This document shows, one piece after another, positions 33,180 to 44,872 of a stretch of 64,000 nt of DNA; position 1 is the first letter of the stretch, and each line of letters starts with the position of its first letter. This DNA comes from Ypsolopha sequella. Its lineage: Eukaryota > Arthropoda > Insecta > Lepidoptera > Ypsolophidae. Both the position numbers and the translations under genes were made by a program. The DNA is taken from assembly GCA_934047225.1 (NCBI GenBank), contig OW204000.1, forward strand, positions 15,208,001 to 15,272,000. The letters are read 5' to 3'. Below the pieces are notes generated by a model. That model was not told the origin of the DNA, did no database searches, and saw only the letters and a program-made list of their open reading frames with translations.

Positions 33180-33285
33180 TCCCTGCATCTCGTTCACGGG
33201 CCGGCCGCCCGCCGCCCCGCTCCCGTCCCGCTACGCACCGTGCGCATGCGCCTGCGCAGCTGTCGTACGTATGCTGCTCATGGCG
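33180..33285. promoter_or_regulatory. GC-rich patch with NRF-1-like palindrome
   Basis: A roughly 100-bp island of GGGCCGGCCGCCCGCCG type contains TGCGCATGCGCCTGCGCA (33240-33257), close to the NRF-1/Ewg-class site GCGCATGCGC. It could be a small promoter or part of a GC-rich repeat. No exon follows that I recognise. Confidence 0.25.
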
Positions 33286-33321
33286 CACTCTAATCTATAC
33301 GATGACTTTCGTTTATATGGC

Positions 33322-33562
33322 TAAATTCATACTGGAGATTCGGTAAGTGGTCAGGACTAAGGTTCAATGACCCTTTTTGTGAAAAACGTAAAATAAAATT
33401 CCTTTCTGTACTAATTGATTCGGAGTTGTTAATAAATTAGAATAGGGGCACAATATTTTTTTTTCGTAGTCTGCAAATTTTTTCTATGAACCGTGGTGTT
33501 GACCAATTACCGAGTCTACATTATGAATTTGGCTACATAAACAAAAGTCACCTTATGTGACT
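33322..33562. mobile_element. Fold-back element, family 2, copy 2
   Basis: AAATTCATACTGGAGATTCG at the left, and TTACCGAGTCTACATTATGA and AAAAGTCACCTTATGTGAC at the right. Same ends as the 44.9-kb element, more diverged. Confidence 0.65.
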
Positions 33563-34759
33563 TGATTTGATGTGGCATAAGTCCAAATTATAATTTGACC
33601 AAAATACGAGTATATGCATTATTTGTGAAAGAGGATTTGCGGGCAGTGAGTCAGACGCCGTACATTTTTATTAAATTTAAGTTATTTTTAATAAATATTT
33701 ATTTTGATTTTTCAAGGTATTTAGTTTAGTTAATTTAGTTAGGTCAATAATATTATTTTAGTTTTATATTGTCACAAATAAATACACTTCTACCCCTAGT
33801 CCCTGCACTTCTAGCATTTGTACTGATTATAATAAATACCAAATTGTTCATTTCACTTTTTTTTTTCAAAATAATTACAATGTTCTCGTAGTTGAATTCT
33901 GGTTTTATTTGAAATCGCGATTATTGAAATTGAAATTTGCATTAACTGAAACCTCAAAACACATAGAATACTTATTCTAAGCATTTAAATTAATGTCCTG
34001 TGACTGAAACAACAACTTTCATCCCACTAATATTCAAAATAAGCGACAGTTAATGAATTTGTACCTTCCTTGAAAAAATAATATTTTGATCCCTGTATAA
34101 GTTACATTGCAGACAGACAGACAACAATAACTAGTACGAACCGGTAAGTTCTCCAAAATTATTGAAATAAATTACTGTCTAATATCAAATATTATGCTCT
34201 GCTAGGGTATGCATGCAATTGCATGACTGTAAATAATTTGAGCTGGCTACATTTTACATTTATGCTGATCGAAATTCGAGTTGAGTAGGTAATTTGATAT
34301 TTGGATGGAATTTATAAATTTCCCGTGAGATCTCATCGAATGCTTAGATTCAGTTTTAATATATTTGATAACATAATCTCTGCTGCTATTGATTCTAGAC
34401 TCTTTTTATCAAAATCATGAAAAATAGATTTTTGGGATGTGAACTACAGCTGGGTCGAATTTTTTTAAATTCTCGGTGGTAGTTTTTTTTTTAATAAATC
34501 ACTTTTTTGCTACATTAAAACCAGGCCAATTTTGTTAACATTTATAAAATAAAGCTCTCAGCTAGATACACTTAATAATATTTTATAAATTTACATTTGT
34601 GTAAGTTAATTCTGGTGAAATTAGGAAAATTTACTTTTGTACTATATTGCCTCTGTGTTATTCATAGCCATTTTTAATTAGGATTTTGAGAGCATCCGTT
34701 CTCCGAGTGTAACCTAACCCGAAACCTCCCTGAATGTCTGCCTGTCCACCGCAATTAAA
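33563..34759. other. AT-rich stretch without gene
   Basis: No recognisable repeat boundaries, RNA gene or coding frame. Confidence 0.4.
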
Positions 34760-35292
34760 AAAAACTGGTCAATTGCGAGTCAGATTCGAGTACCCAGAGT
34801 TCCGTATTTCGTTAGTTGAGGGGATATTCTGGTAAAAAAATGGTTTTGGTTACAGCTTACAAACTACATAAATATTCGGCGTTTTCCTACGTGGTACATA
34901 AATATACATAAATTGCAAGTTTCTAACTAGTTTAGTTTTTGAGATGGACTCCGTAACAAAAATGGCCCCACATTTCTTCAATTTTGAAAATAAAAAGTAA
35001 TTCAAAAATTTTTTATACTCTACTCAATGAGTTCTAGACAATGACACTCGACATGCAAGGGCAAGAAAAAGAATGGTTCTTTTTCGGCTCATTTTCCATG
35101 TGTAAGACACACCCCGTGAAAAATAATTTGATTGGATTTCTAATTCAACATTAGGTTTTGGGTTAACATTCTACACAACATATCCTTCCGTATACGAGCT
35201 AGAGACTATTGTGACATACAGACAGACGGGAAGACAGCAGAGTGATATTAATAGGGCTCCGTTTTACCCTTTGGGTTCGCAACCATAAAAAC
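34760..35292 (+). repeat. Lepidopteran interspersed repeat, fuller copy
   Basis: The 5' side AACTGGTCAATTGCGAGTCA corresponds to the known CCGGTCAAGTGCGAGTC start. The 3' side is CATACAGACAGACGGGAAGA, AGGGCTCCGTTTTACCCTTT. The internal part (GAGATGGACTCCGTAACAAA, ACTCTACTCAATGAG) is shared with the minus-strand copy at 56480-56860. Confidence 0.65.
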
Positions 35293-35587
35293 ATTTAGCA
35301 GAAACTGGGGAAAAATACGCATATGTTCGAAGTGTAGACGTCACATTTTGAAAATTCATGTTGGGTATCAAACTAAACGTAACAGCTTAGCTTATCTTTG
35401 CAAGCGTATAACATTTCAAGACAATTACGGAACCCGTACATTTTAAAGAACGCTGTACCCTTGACGGAATTTTTCTACACAATATTACAGACGACGGTAT
35501 TTCTTCTAATATTTAAGGATTTTTTGCCACACACCAAACCGAAGCAGAGATTTGCCTTACCTTATTAGAAATACTTTCAAAAAATAA

Positions 35588-36072
35588 GATTCCCATAAGG
35601 CTTAATTTATACAAGATTTTTCTTTTTATTTATTTTTTTCGGAGAATATACGCCATTTTAGGAAAAAGTTTATATTACTTTGGTATATAAACTAACCATT
35701 ATTTTTTCATGATTTTTTAAAGAATTGTCGGATATAAGTAACGTTATTTGAGAATTTTAGATATTATTGTGATGTGATGTGTGATTGCTTATAAAAAAGT
35801 GGTAAGTCTCTGTCTGTCTACTCATCTGTCATTCATCTGTCAAATCAGTCGGAAGCAAATTATTATACATTTGTCTTGATAGCAAAGGACACATTTCTAA
35901 ACAGCCATTTCTCAAGTGACGTCTCACGAAGGCAAATGGTAGTTGCAGCTTCTTCGTAAAAATATTCATCATCATGAGGTTTTTTAGACCAAAAGTTCTA
36001 AAATATGCCTTATTAAACCACCATCTTGAAATGGTTTTCGAATTAAAACACATTAACATAATTTAATCTATC
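35588..36072 (+). repeat. Dispersed repeat D, copy 1
   Basis: GAATATACGCCATTTTAGG, CTCATCTGTCATTCATCTGT, GATAGCAAAGGACACATTTC, AAATATTCATCATCATGAGG and AATGGTTTTCGAATTAAAAC. Copies at 42960-43322 (+) and 51190-51690 (-). Family unknown; the 76-codon minus frame inside is not conserved. Confidence 0.7.
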
Positions 36073-36129
36073 TATCTGTTTGTTCTTTTACTTATTTTAT
36101 TTATTTGGTGTTCAAAATTGTCTTGTCTT

Positions 36130-36360
36130 GTTTCGTATATGCGTGAGCATACGCACTTTTTCTAGTGTGCGTATAACCTTGGGAGCAGTACAAAAAGCGC
36201 AACACACACAAAACGCGCTTATCTGTATCTGTATATGTGTTTGTTATTTTTTTATATTTACTATTTGTGTTGTGACTGTTTGTTACCTGAATAAAATAAA
36301 ATAAAATAAAAAAATGTCACTACCACAACCAGCCAAACGGACTTCGTGAAATAGAATACC
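36130..36360. repeat. Repeat related to the 63.1-kb palindrome
   Basis: ACGCACTTTTTCTAG, AAAAAGCGCAACACACACAA and GACTTCGTGAAATAGAATAC resemble GCATTTTTTCTAGC, AAAACGCGCAACACAAACAA and GACTTCGTAGGATAGAACAT at 63170-63345. 36590-36680 matches 6845-6935 in reverse orientation. Confidence 0.45.
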
Positions 36361-37062
36361 TGTATCAAATTTATAGTTTATTTTGTAAAGTACCTAGGTA
36401 TACATAATACACTTTTTACGAGTCAAATTTAATCTTCTAAAAATATTCATACGCCCGAACCCATAGCGGAGACCCGGCCAGCGACCAGGAACAAGGTTCA
36501 CTGATCACCAACTGAGCCCCCAGCACGAATTCAGGCAGCCGACCAAATCCCACCCTATATACTACATACTAATAGGTTACATTTATAAATACATGCCTAC
36601 TTCAGCCGATTCGATTAGTCTTGCTAAGAAGAAGGACAAGAAACTTAGCAAGATCTAAATCCGTCCGCTTTGGTTTTCCACTGCAATAACTTTTGTATCG
36701 TTGTAAATAATATACTAATTAGAACAATAACACTAAAATGCAATGACAATAAAGTCAAAGCTTCGTCATGGTCGGATGACAAGTACTAATGGTAGGCAGG
36801 TCGGTCCGTCCGTCCGTCCTCCAGACACCATGGTGACCTTGCAGGGTCAGTCCGAAACCATTTATGTTCTATTTCAAAACCAAGCAACTGGTTTTGAACA
36901 CTTCAGTATTCACGTGACGCATTTTAGGGAAGAGAGGGGATCTCGTCAACACGTATCGTCACGATTTATATACCCAAGGGGGTGTCAGAGATGTTTCCGA
37001 GTGTGGACTATTATTGGAACAGTCAACTCTTGTAGACCTTATTTTCGTGTTTATTTTATATT
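36361..37062. other. Stretch without gene
   Basis: Contains the 36590-36680 repeat piece and CCAAGGGGGTGTCAG...CCGAGTGTGGACT (36970-37015), resembling 54150-54185. A 108-codon frame at 36743-37069 has no motif and spans that repeat. Confidence 0.4.
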
Positions 37063-37243
37063 ATTTTAAACAGATTATAAATATAAATAAAAATTTATAA
37101 ATTATCTTCGAGATATATTATATTTTGACCAACTTGTGGTCGTCATCAATTCTAATTCGACTGACGACGACCATAAGTTGGTCGAAATATATCTCGAAGA
37201 TAATTAATATTTTTTCATTTATATTTATAATCAGTTTAAAATA
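37063..37243. mobile_element. Palindrome containing a hammerhead-like core
   Basis: The ends TTTTAAACAGATTATAAATA and TATTTATAATCAGTTTAAAA are inverted. The right arm on + reads CTGACGA (37161-37167), stem GACCA/TGGTC, then GAAA (37184-37187), in hammerhead order. The left arm has a degraded mirror copy. Confidence 0.6.
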
Positions 37244-39799
37244 ATAAAAAGCTCAAAAAATATGTTAAAATAATATTTATTCAATTGTTTATTTTAAAGG
37301 TATTGATCTATTTTAAGTATGTTCATGTATTTTTTATGTAAGTATATGTCTTAAATAATTATTAGTAGATATTTTTATCTTCATCTCCTTATTATTTTCC
37401 GATTAGAATTTACATTTGTTCATCTTTCTGTTTGCTTCCAAAGGTTGTCTGGTATATATTACTATTAGCAATAAGTACCGCCTTTGTACACCATTGTTTC
37501 TTATGTCTGCTTTTATAATTTATGTAAATGTACAAAAAGTGTTCAAAGTAAAATAAAAATAAAATACTTTACCCAAGGGTCACGACAGGCGGAGGGTAAT
37601 TTTTATAAACAACGGACTTAAGAACAGACATCATGAGACGTGACCAACTCACTTGTGGGGATGGCCAAATGTCATGATGTTTCATTTCGCTATAAGGTGC
37701 ACGCTCCATGAAACTCGTGAGGACAATACAATCGTGCCGATTCCGTCGCGACTCGAGCGCAAAATTGAAAACTTGTTCAGGAGAAGTCAGATTTTGGCAA
37801 GACTGTGGATGTTTTCAAACATTATTTTTGGATATTATTGATCGTTTTAGATGTTGGACTCGTACTAATTTTTGATTTTATCTAAAACAATAAAAACACA
37901 TTCGGCTACACTTTTAGTAAAAAACCGTTAAATTTACATATTTAAGGCGTTTGTTGTTAAGATATTACTAAAATTTCACCATTTTTAGTTCGAATTAAAC
38001 ATACTCTAGATTATGTTAATAGACTGAGCCTAAAATATAATAGGCACCCCATAATGTGGTGACAGCGTTTGTATGGCGGTTTGGGTGTGATGACGCTTAA
38101 CACTTGGATACTTGCGCGCCTGTGGGAGAATTAAAGCAGGCGAGGCGTCAATTTAGTCTGTTCAGGGACTTCCGCAATCTCTATGGAAGTCGGGAGTGTC
38201 AAAATCATTGTATTTAATTACTTCAAAAACCTTGCGTTAAGTTACCCCTGTTTAGGATGTTCGCGGCTTCCAATATAATAGAGTTTATAAGAGTTTTAAA
38301 GAAGTCCATGTAGTTGGTTGTCACAATCAATCAAGGACATGAATGAATTTCAATTGTGTCTGCAAAAGATAGGCCACTCTAGTTCTAGCAACCTATCGTG
38401 GCGCGTTGTTTCTAAAAATGTTTGTCTAGTTGCCAGGTTTTGGTATTGCACAGCAAACACCACCTGACTCGACCTTCCTAAATTAAATGCTTTTGTTGCT
38501 TTACGCAACTTGCCTGCGAAGTTAAATTATATTTTTTACAGACGACAAAAAAGGTCGGTTTATTGCTTGAAAAGTAGTTTGTGCAGCATGAACGTTATTT
38601 TTACCTGCGAAAATATGAGCAATTTTTCCGGAAATACATGAGATATTAAGTTTTTTTAAAGCGACGAATTGTAATATTGGCACTTTTTGGAGTCGTTTTG
38701 ACTAATTTCAATTTGAATCTACTAGTTTGATAAATTAATAAAACGTTTTTGGAACCTTTTTCTAGATTTCTATAGAAACCTCCTCTTCAGATGCGAGGGT
38801 ACCTGCTGTCAACAATATCTGTAGCATTGGATGCCTCATAGACCGCTTGCTGTGCATGGGTTCCTTGTAGACTACTCAATCAACAGGTCCAAAGATGTAC
38901 ATGAAACTGCGCATTTTTAAGTCGTTTGTTTGCTGACGTGTCGGTTTACTTACAATTAGAATATCCGAAATACCATAAGTTGGAAACCTTATTTTATTAT
39001 ATCGACGGTGTAAATTTCATTTGTCGTAAAGGATAAACCCTTACTTAGGAGGACCGAAAAACTAAATTTTTCCTTTAAAAAGGTCATACATTTTTAATTT
39101 TTTATCCTACTACGATGATTTCTAGACAGATTACTTCAGAATTACTTCATCTGTAGCATACTTCTGATTAAATTTCGATAAACACAATAGTTTAGGTTTA
39201 TGAGATAATGTCCCTTACACGTGGTAATTTTGGAAGAGATGTCCGTTAAGACGTTGAAAAAATAGCGATTGTATTTTTGCAACCAAAGCTTAGTGAAAAT
39301 CATTTTGGCGTAGTAATCAGAATCGTTTTCAATGTGTAAAGCTAATAAAATAATCAAGTTAAAGAAGTAAGTAACGTTAAAAACATTGGTTCCAATAAAA
39401 TTACATAGAAAATTTTAGTCGTCTGGACATAAAAAAACAGTTTTTGCTTAGTTTTGTTAAAGTAGTTAAATATGTACTATAATAGTTTATACCACGGCTA
39501 AACAGTGGTTCCAATCTGAAATTTTATGGACATATGGCCACAAGTCAGAATATGGACATGATGATATTTTATATGACAAATATTTATATTTCAAGTGACA
39601 AAAACTGATTGGTAAATTTCTGCAAAAGTGAAAGTTTTCGAGATAAAAAAATAACTTTTTAATTTTGAATGGAGACATACACATTAAAAATTTTTTCTCA
39701 AAATGTTGCAAATGTTTGGCATCCTAGTAAAGTAATGCTAGATTCTAAAACCAGGAAGAACAAATTATGGTTTTGCGGAGATAGTCCTCTTAAGTAGAA
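37244..39799. other. Stretch without gene
   Basis: 38060-38180 (AAAGCAGGCGAGGCGTCAAT, ACTTCCGCAATCTCTATGGA) shares pieces with 46395-46455. Otherwise AT-rich with no supported feature. Confidence 0.4.
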
Positions 39800-39905
39800 A
39801 GACAAATATTTTGTGAAAAATTTCTCGGGTCAGGATTTGAATCTGCAAGTTTCCCAACTGAGCTACCGATGTTCTCGCCGTTGAACTTTGCCACCCTATA
39901 TTTGT
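39800..39905 (-). repeat. tRNA-derived SINE, copy 2
   Basis: On -, ATCGGTAGCTCAGTTGGG (A-box), AGATTCAAATCC (B-box) and GACCCGAGAAATTTTTCACA. The anticodon arm is deleted, so it is not a functional tRNA. Confidence 0.6.
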
Positions 39906-40473
39906 CTTTTTCGTCTACCCGACTATTGGTCACATACTAATCGATCAATGCAGGTGCATTAAGCATTAAAAATTAATTTGTACGGCTCCTGATGCAGCAA
40001 AGCCTGGAGTTAATTTGTATGTACCAACTTACTTGTTGACAATAGTATGACAAAATGTCAAACTGATGATTTTGGCGAGAAGGGCAAAAAGTGATGTCAG
40101 AAAACTCTTTCACTAATGGGAAATTGAAGTTTTAGTTACAATCAGACACTACTTGAAGGGCATTGCAATTATATTATAATAAATAAGACAAAATATGTTT
40201 TGAGCTAAATTAAGGGCTTTGGAATTCTAAACATTCTCAAAGTACATTACAAATTAAAAAAAAAACTTTTCTGAAAGTAACAGATGACGGAAGTGACATA
40301 CCAAAAACGGCAGATGTCAAAAATGAGATATTTAAAAAGTGACAAATGTCAAAAGTTTCAAGACTATTCTCCGCTATTTTAGTTCTATTTCATGGAAATC
40401 GGTTCAGTAGCTCCATCAGAGCTACTAGCAAACTAACAAACAAATAACTTACTCACCTTAATGAAAAACGTCA
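39906..40473. other. Stretch without gene
   Basis: AT-rich. Contains loosely repeated AAGTGACA/GATGTCA pieces (40280-40360). Nothing else recognised. Confidence 0.35.
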
Positions 40474-40751
40474 GATAGGGATGATGCCTAGGTTGTCAAT
40501 AAATTCAAAATTCTGTATACGTAAAATTGATATTCAAAAATAATGCCCACTTACTTCATAACTTTGCATACAATTAAGTTCAATTTAAAAGTTGCAACAA
40601 GTTATTAATTTGTCTTGTGCCAAAATACAAAGTTATGACGTCATTTCTAATTATTTTCATACAAAGAATCATTTTTGACGTTTTCATAAAAGTAGACTTG
40701 ATGGTGGACGTATGACATAAAGATGACTATAATAGTCATCATCCCTATTAT
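40474..40751. mobile_element. Short-ended MITE, about 275 bp
   Basis: ATAGGGATGATG at 40477-40488 is mirrored by CATCATCCCTAT at 40737-40748, with little inner complementarity. This suggests a cut-and-paste MITE with 12-bp ends. Confidence 0.6.
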
Positions 40752-41934
40752 CAGTTTTTTAAGATGCTTATTATTTTTATTATTACCCATATTAAATTGC
40801 AGGTGTTCGTCAGCCGTTGACATCTCTTTGTGCAGTCAGATTCTGTCGGCCGCGATACGCGCCATACATTCTCAATTTTACTGATGATATGTGATTGTCA
40901 AATTACGAGTATATACATATAGCCTTAACAAAAGTATAGGGGCAAAGTTTCATCTTCGGATTTAACCCTTAAATGCATGATTTTTTCTTTTTAGAAAGTT
41001 AGAAGCATGATAAAAAAGTGTTCGACAGACATGGAAAAAATAAAATGAAGTTTTAGGGGGTAAAATCGAATAAATAAAGAAGGAATATTGTTTTCTTCAA
41101 ACTTGCACAAAATATATATTTTTAATTATTTTTAATTTTTGTTTTCCTTTGTCATAGTTCTTTAACACAAAGTTTATGAAAAACTGTACAAAAAAACAAA
41201 AGCATGAATTTTTCGTGATTTTTTTTCAGCCTTTTTTTTTCATGTTTATACCATTTTTTTCAAGTTGTAACACAAACATATATTTATATTATAAAAAAGC
41301 AAATATAGCTAAATTTAAATATTTTGTTCCGTTTTGTTATTTCGTCACATGCATATAAAAAAAATAAAAAAAACGTATGTTGCCATTTGGCAACACTGAG
41401 AATTTAAGTATTAAAAAAATTCTGCTTTGTGAGGTTGTAGCACTAATTTTCGTGAACATTTTCTTTGCAAAAATGGGATGCGATTAAAAAAAATAAAATA
41501 CTGACTTCGTTGATGAATCTAAATCAGTTACCCGCAATCAATTACGTAATTAATTATGAATGTTGCTCTATTTTCGTTTTCTAGGTATAATAAAATCAAA
41601 TTTAGAAAATTACAGGGTTAGCTAATAAAATCCAGTGGCTTACAGCTCTCCAGTCTCCAATAGTAAAAACGTATCTGTTTGTTTGTGTTATTTTAAGCCA
41701 CAAACCTCCTACACCTTCACGTCTAGATCTGGAGACGAAAACTAGAGATCAAACCACTGCTTTACAAAGACAACAAATTAAAAGCCACCAGTTACAACCA
41801 GCGCTCGCTGCTCGACGTAATCAAAGGATATGACTCGGCGGATCATGAAAAATGCAATAAGAAAAACCAAATTGGTTTTCCCGCGCCGGTTGAACATGCA
41901 AGTCAAAAGGAGCATTAAAATGCAGCATCACGAC
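40752..41934. other. AT-rich stretch without gene
   Basis: Homopolymer-rich. The 60-codon frame at 41176 is low complexity. Confidence 0.4.
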
Positions 41935-42115
41935 GGCGGCTTAGACGTCTGCGGGCGGTGGCTGCGGGTCGGGAGGGGCTAGCCGGTGCAGGGTGCATGC
42001 ACCTTCTGTCAGGCAAGGGCACGAGGGGCGCTCCATGCACCGAGGCGCCCTTGCGCCGCCCGCGGCGACCACCCGTCCCCCCGCGCGTCGCCCGCCCCTC
42101 GTCTCGACGCCTGTA
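41935..42115. other. CpG-rich island
   Basis: Strongly GC-rich (GCGCCGCCCGCGGCGACC) with four overlapping short open frames of no recognisable family. It could be a promoter/first-exon remnant or a GC-rich repeat. No splice signal or downstream exon was identified. Confidence 0.35.
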
Positions 42116-42575
42116 CAAGACTACACTACCATATACCTCTACATACATATATACCCAGTTACGTCATGCAGCTTACATACAAGTTTTAATCAATCGTCTA
42201 CTAGTCTTTACCTAAAAGCCGCCGTTCAATGCATGCATTAGTAAGAGCTGCGCCAATGAGATTACGGGTAATAAATTGCCCTCATGCCTTATGCAGGTGG
42301 GTGGCTGTAGTTTTGTAATTTTCAAGTTAATTAAGTTTACATAGATAGAAGATGGATGGTATCAAAATTATTTGTGATTCTAGTATTCTATAATACTAGT
42401 GAGGGAGAAAACTTTTAGGTAAATGGTATCGTTTTGTGTCTATCGGACTGTCCGTCATGTAACTAAAAACTTATTATTTCTATTATGGATTATACTTTAT
42501 AGAACAAAGACATCCAATGCAATGTAAAAAGCATGAGGTGAAAATTTACATATTTTATACAGGTATAGGCTTCGT
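42116..42575. other. Stretch without gene
   Basis: No feature recognised. Confidence 0.35.
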
Positions 42576-42742
42576 GAGGTACAACCCGGTCACATTATCT
42601 CGAGACCTGGCGTCGATGACGTCACGTCGCGTCGGCGCTCAGATATAGACGCGCCGTGGCGAGCGCGGGGAGGTGAAAGGAGAACGGGCGGGTGGTTCGC
42701 ATTCCAGCGAGGTCTCGAGATAATGTGACCGGGTTGTACCTA
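42576..42742. mobile_element. CpG-rich fold-back with CRE-like site
   Basis: AGGTACAACCCGGTCACATT, ATCTCGAGACCT at the left is perfectly mirrored at 42709-42742. The loop is GC-rich and contains GATGACGTCACGTCGCG, that is the CRE octamer TGACGTCA, plus GACGCGCCGTGGCGAGCGCG. Unusual composition for a MITE in AT-rich DNA. Confidence 0.8.
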
Positions 42743-42959
42743 AATCTGCCAATATAGGAGTAAATACAGTCAATCTTGAAAATTATAAACATTTCTTTTA
42801 ACCGGCACGTTTTATTTCTAATTTATACTGATTGGCCAAACGCACACGCCACAATATCTCAGACCCTCGATATAACCCGAATCAAAAGACCTTGGGAATA
42901 GAAATTACGACCAGAAGTATCCACCTCTTAGTTACATACTATTACTATGTAGTCTAGTT

Positions 42960-43322
42960 ATTTCAATTTTAAAGAATTTTCCGATGATCTTGTCACTTGA
43001 GAATTTTAGACATTATACTGATTGTGATGTGTAATTGCTTATCAAAAAGTGGTCTGTCTCTGTCTATCTACTCATCTGTCATCTAGCTGTCAAATTAGTC
43101 TGAAGCAAATTATTATAAATTTATCTTGATAGCAAAGGACACTTTTCTAAACAGCCATTACTCAAGTGACGTCACAAGAGGGCAAATGGAAGTTGCAGCC
43201 TGTTCGTAAAAATATTCATCATCATGAGGTTTTTTGGACCAAAACTTCGAAAATACGGCTATAAACCTAAATCTCGAAATGGTTTTCGAATTAACACACC
43301 TTAATATAATTTAATCTATGCC
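42960..43322 (+). repeat. Dispersed repeat D, copy 2
   Basis: CTGTCTATCTACTCATCTGT, TGATAGCAAAGGACACTTTT, AAATATTCATCATCATGAGG and AATGGTTTTCGAATTAACAC. Begins later than the copy at 35588. Confidence 0.7.
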
Positions 43323-43796
43323 AATTAGGTAAACGTCTTGACAACGGAAAGATAAAGGTCTGAAATGTCTGCGAGTTCCCCATTGATATGGTCAGTAATT
43401 TATATTTAAACAAAAACCCTTGGAATACCAAAGGAAAGGCCTTAAATAATCCGATAAAGTGACAAGATAAACCATCATGTATATTTTGTATGGCGTGCGT
43501 GTCTATACATAGATATATTAATTGTAAATTTTATGTGTCTCGAGTAAAAATGGCAGATGCAACAAGTACGCGCGACACAAAGAAGAATTATTGTGTGGGT
43601 ATTGAACACCTGCTGGTCTAGCATAGCAAACCATATCGAGCTCGATAGCGCGTGATACAATGCTCTCTCTCACTCTGTTGATCTACCTCGGGAAGAATAG
43701 ACATATTGTATCGCTGCTATACTAGACCGCCGTTTTTTTCTCATTTTTCGCGAAATTGTGTTTGATGAACGTAGATAAAGTATTGTGTGCAACTGC
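43323..43796. other. Stretch without gene
   Basis: No motif-bearing frame or bounded repeat recognised. Confidence 0.35.
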
Positions 43797-43798
43797 TA

Positions 43799-43951
43799 TC
43801 GTAGCACAGTGTTTAATCGCGCGCGATGCGACTCAGTTGAATCACAAGTGCGAGGAGCGTGACACGATGTATTTGCGATTAAACAGTACGTCACGCTCCT
43901 TGCACTTGTGATTCAACTAGTGGCGTCGCGCGCGATTAAACGCTATGCTAC
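43799..43951. mobile_element. CpG-rich fold-back, about 153 bp
   Basis: CGTAGCACAGTGTTTAATCG, CGCGCGATGCG, TTGAATCACAAGTGC, GGAGCGTGAC at the left pair with GTCACGCTCC, GCACTTGTGATTCAA, CGTCGCGCGCGATTAAAC at the right. Arms of about 65 bp, a small loop, unmethylated-looking CpG density. Confidence 0.85.
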
Positions 43952-43965
43952 GGGACCTGGACATA

Positions 43966-44770
43966 ATGGGTGATGGATGTAATTATTAAAAGTGCCTAAA
44001 TATTTTTTTGTTGATAGGAATAACCTTCCCCATACGAGGAAAAAAAAACTAAATTTTTTTGTGGCTTTTACATTAAAAAATATAAAAACTTTTAAATTTT
44101 GGATATACGGAGCTATACAGCTGCATACAATTACTTCCTTTGCCTGCATATAAAAAAACCGTTATTAATCTATGGTAACAAAATGACACCAAAACATAAC
44201 CTCTCGTGTTGTTATTCTTTTATGGTATTTTGTTTAATTTTGCGACTGCTTACTCACACCTGACCTTTGAATTTGCCTGCTTCGACGACTACCTACGCCT
44301 TGTACCCTGGATTAGATCTTGATAGCCACTACGACGACCACTGGAACTGAAACTGGACTATTGTGTTTTTCTTCTGGTTTTTGTGTATTAGTGCTCTACA
44401 CAATGGATACTGAAGAACACCAACGTTGGAGAGAACCCAATAAAACATGTTTTGTGCCATCATGTCACCATCAGGTGTGAGTAAGCAGTCACAAAATTAA
44501 ACAAAATACCATAAAAGAATAACAACACGAGAGGTTATGTTTTGGTGTCATTTTGTTACCATAGATTAATAACGATTTTTTTATATGCAGGCAAAGGAAG
44601 TATTCGTATGCAGCTGTATAGCCCCGTATATCTAAAATTTTAAAGTTTTTATATTTTTTAATGTAATTAAAGCCACCTAAAAAATTCGTTTTTTTTCCTC
44701 TTATGGGGAAGGTTATTCCTATCAACAATAAAATATTCAGGCACTTTTAATGATTTCATCCATCACCCAT
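43966..44770. mobile_element. Fold-back element with a THAP-like exon in its loop
   Basis: Arms of about 300 bp, 43966-44263 and 44472-44770, are reverse complements (ATGGGTGATGGATG..., AAAAGTGCCT, TAACCTTCCCCATA, CTGCATACAATTACTTCCTT, CATAACCTCTCGTGTTGTTA). TA flanks both ends (43964-43965, 44771-44772). The 208-bp loop holds the exon described next. It looks like a deletion derivative of a larger THAP-encoding transposon. Confidence 0.8.
44403..44474 (+). pseudogene. Candidate THAP first exon
   Basis: From ATG at 44403 the frame reads MDTEEHQRWREPNKT then CFVPSCHHQ (24 codons) and ends at CAG|GTGTGAGT, a plausible donor at 44475 in phase 0. CFVPSC resembles the first Cys pair of a THAP domain (C-x2-4-C near the N-terminus). 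No second exon is present in the element, so it cannot make a full protein. The donor lies exactly where the right inverted arm starts. Confidence 0.4.
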
Positions 44771-44872
44771 TAGATATTGGGACGCTCGTGCAGTCTATTA
44801 CCACTAGTTTCTCAAAGTCTCACATTATGTCACAGTTGCACAAAATACTATACATGTATACTATGTATATAT

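Noticed and set aside
41915..42241. Overlapping GC-rich short genes
   Set aside because: Four mutually overlapping frames in a CpG-rich island. None resembles a known family.
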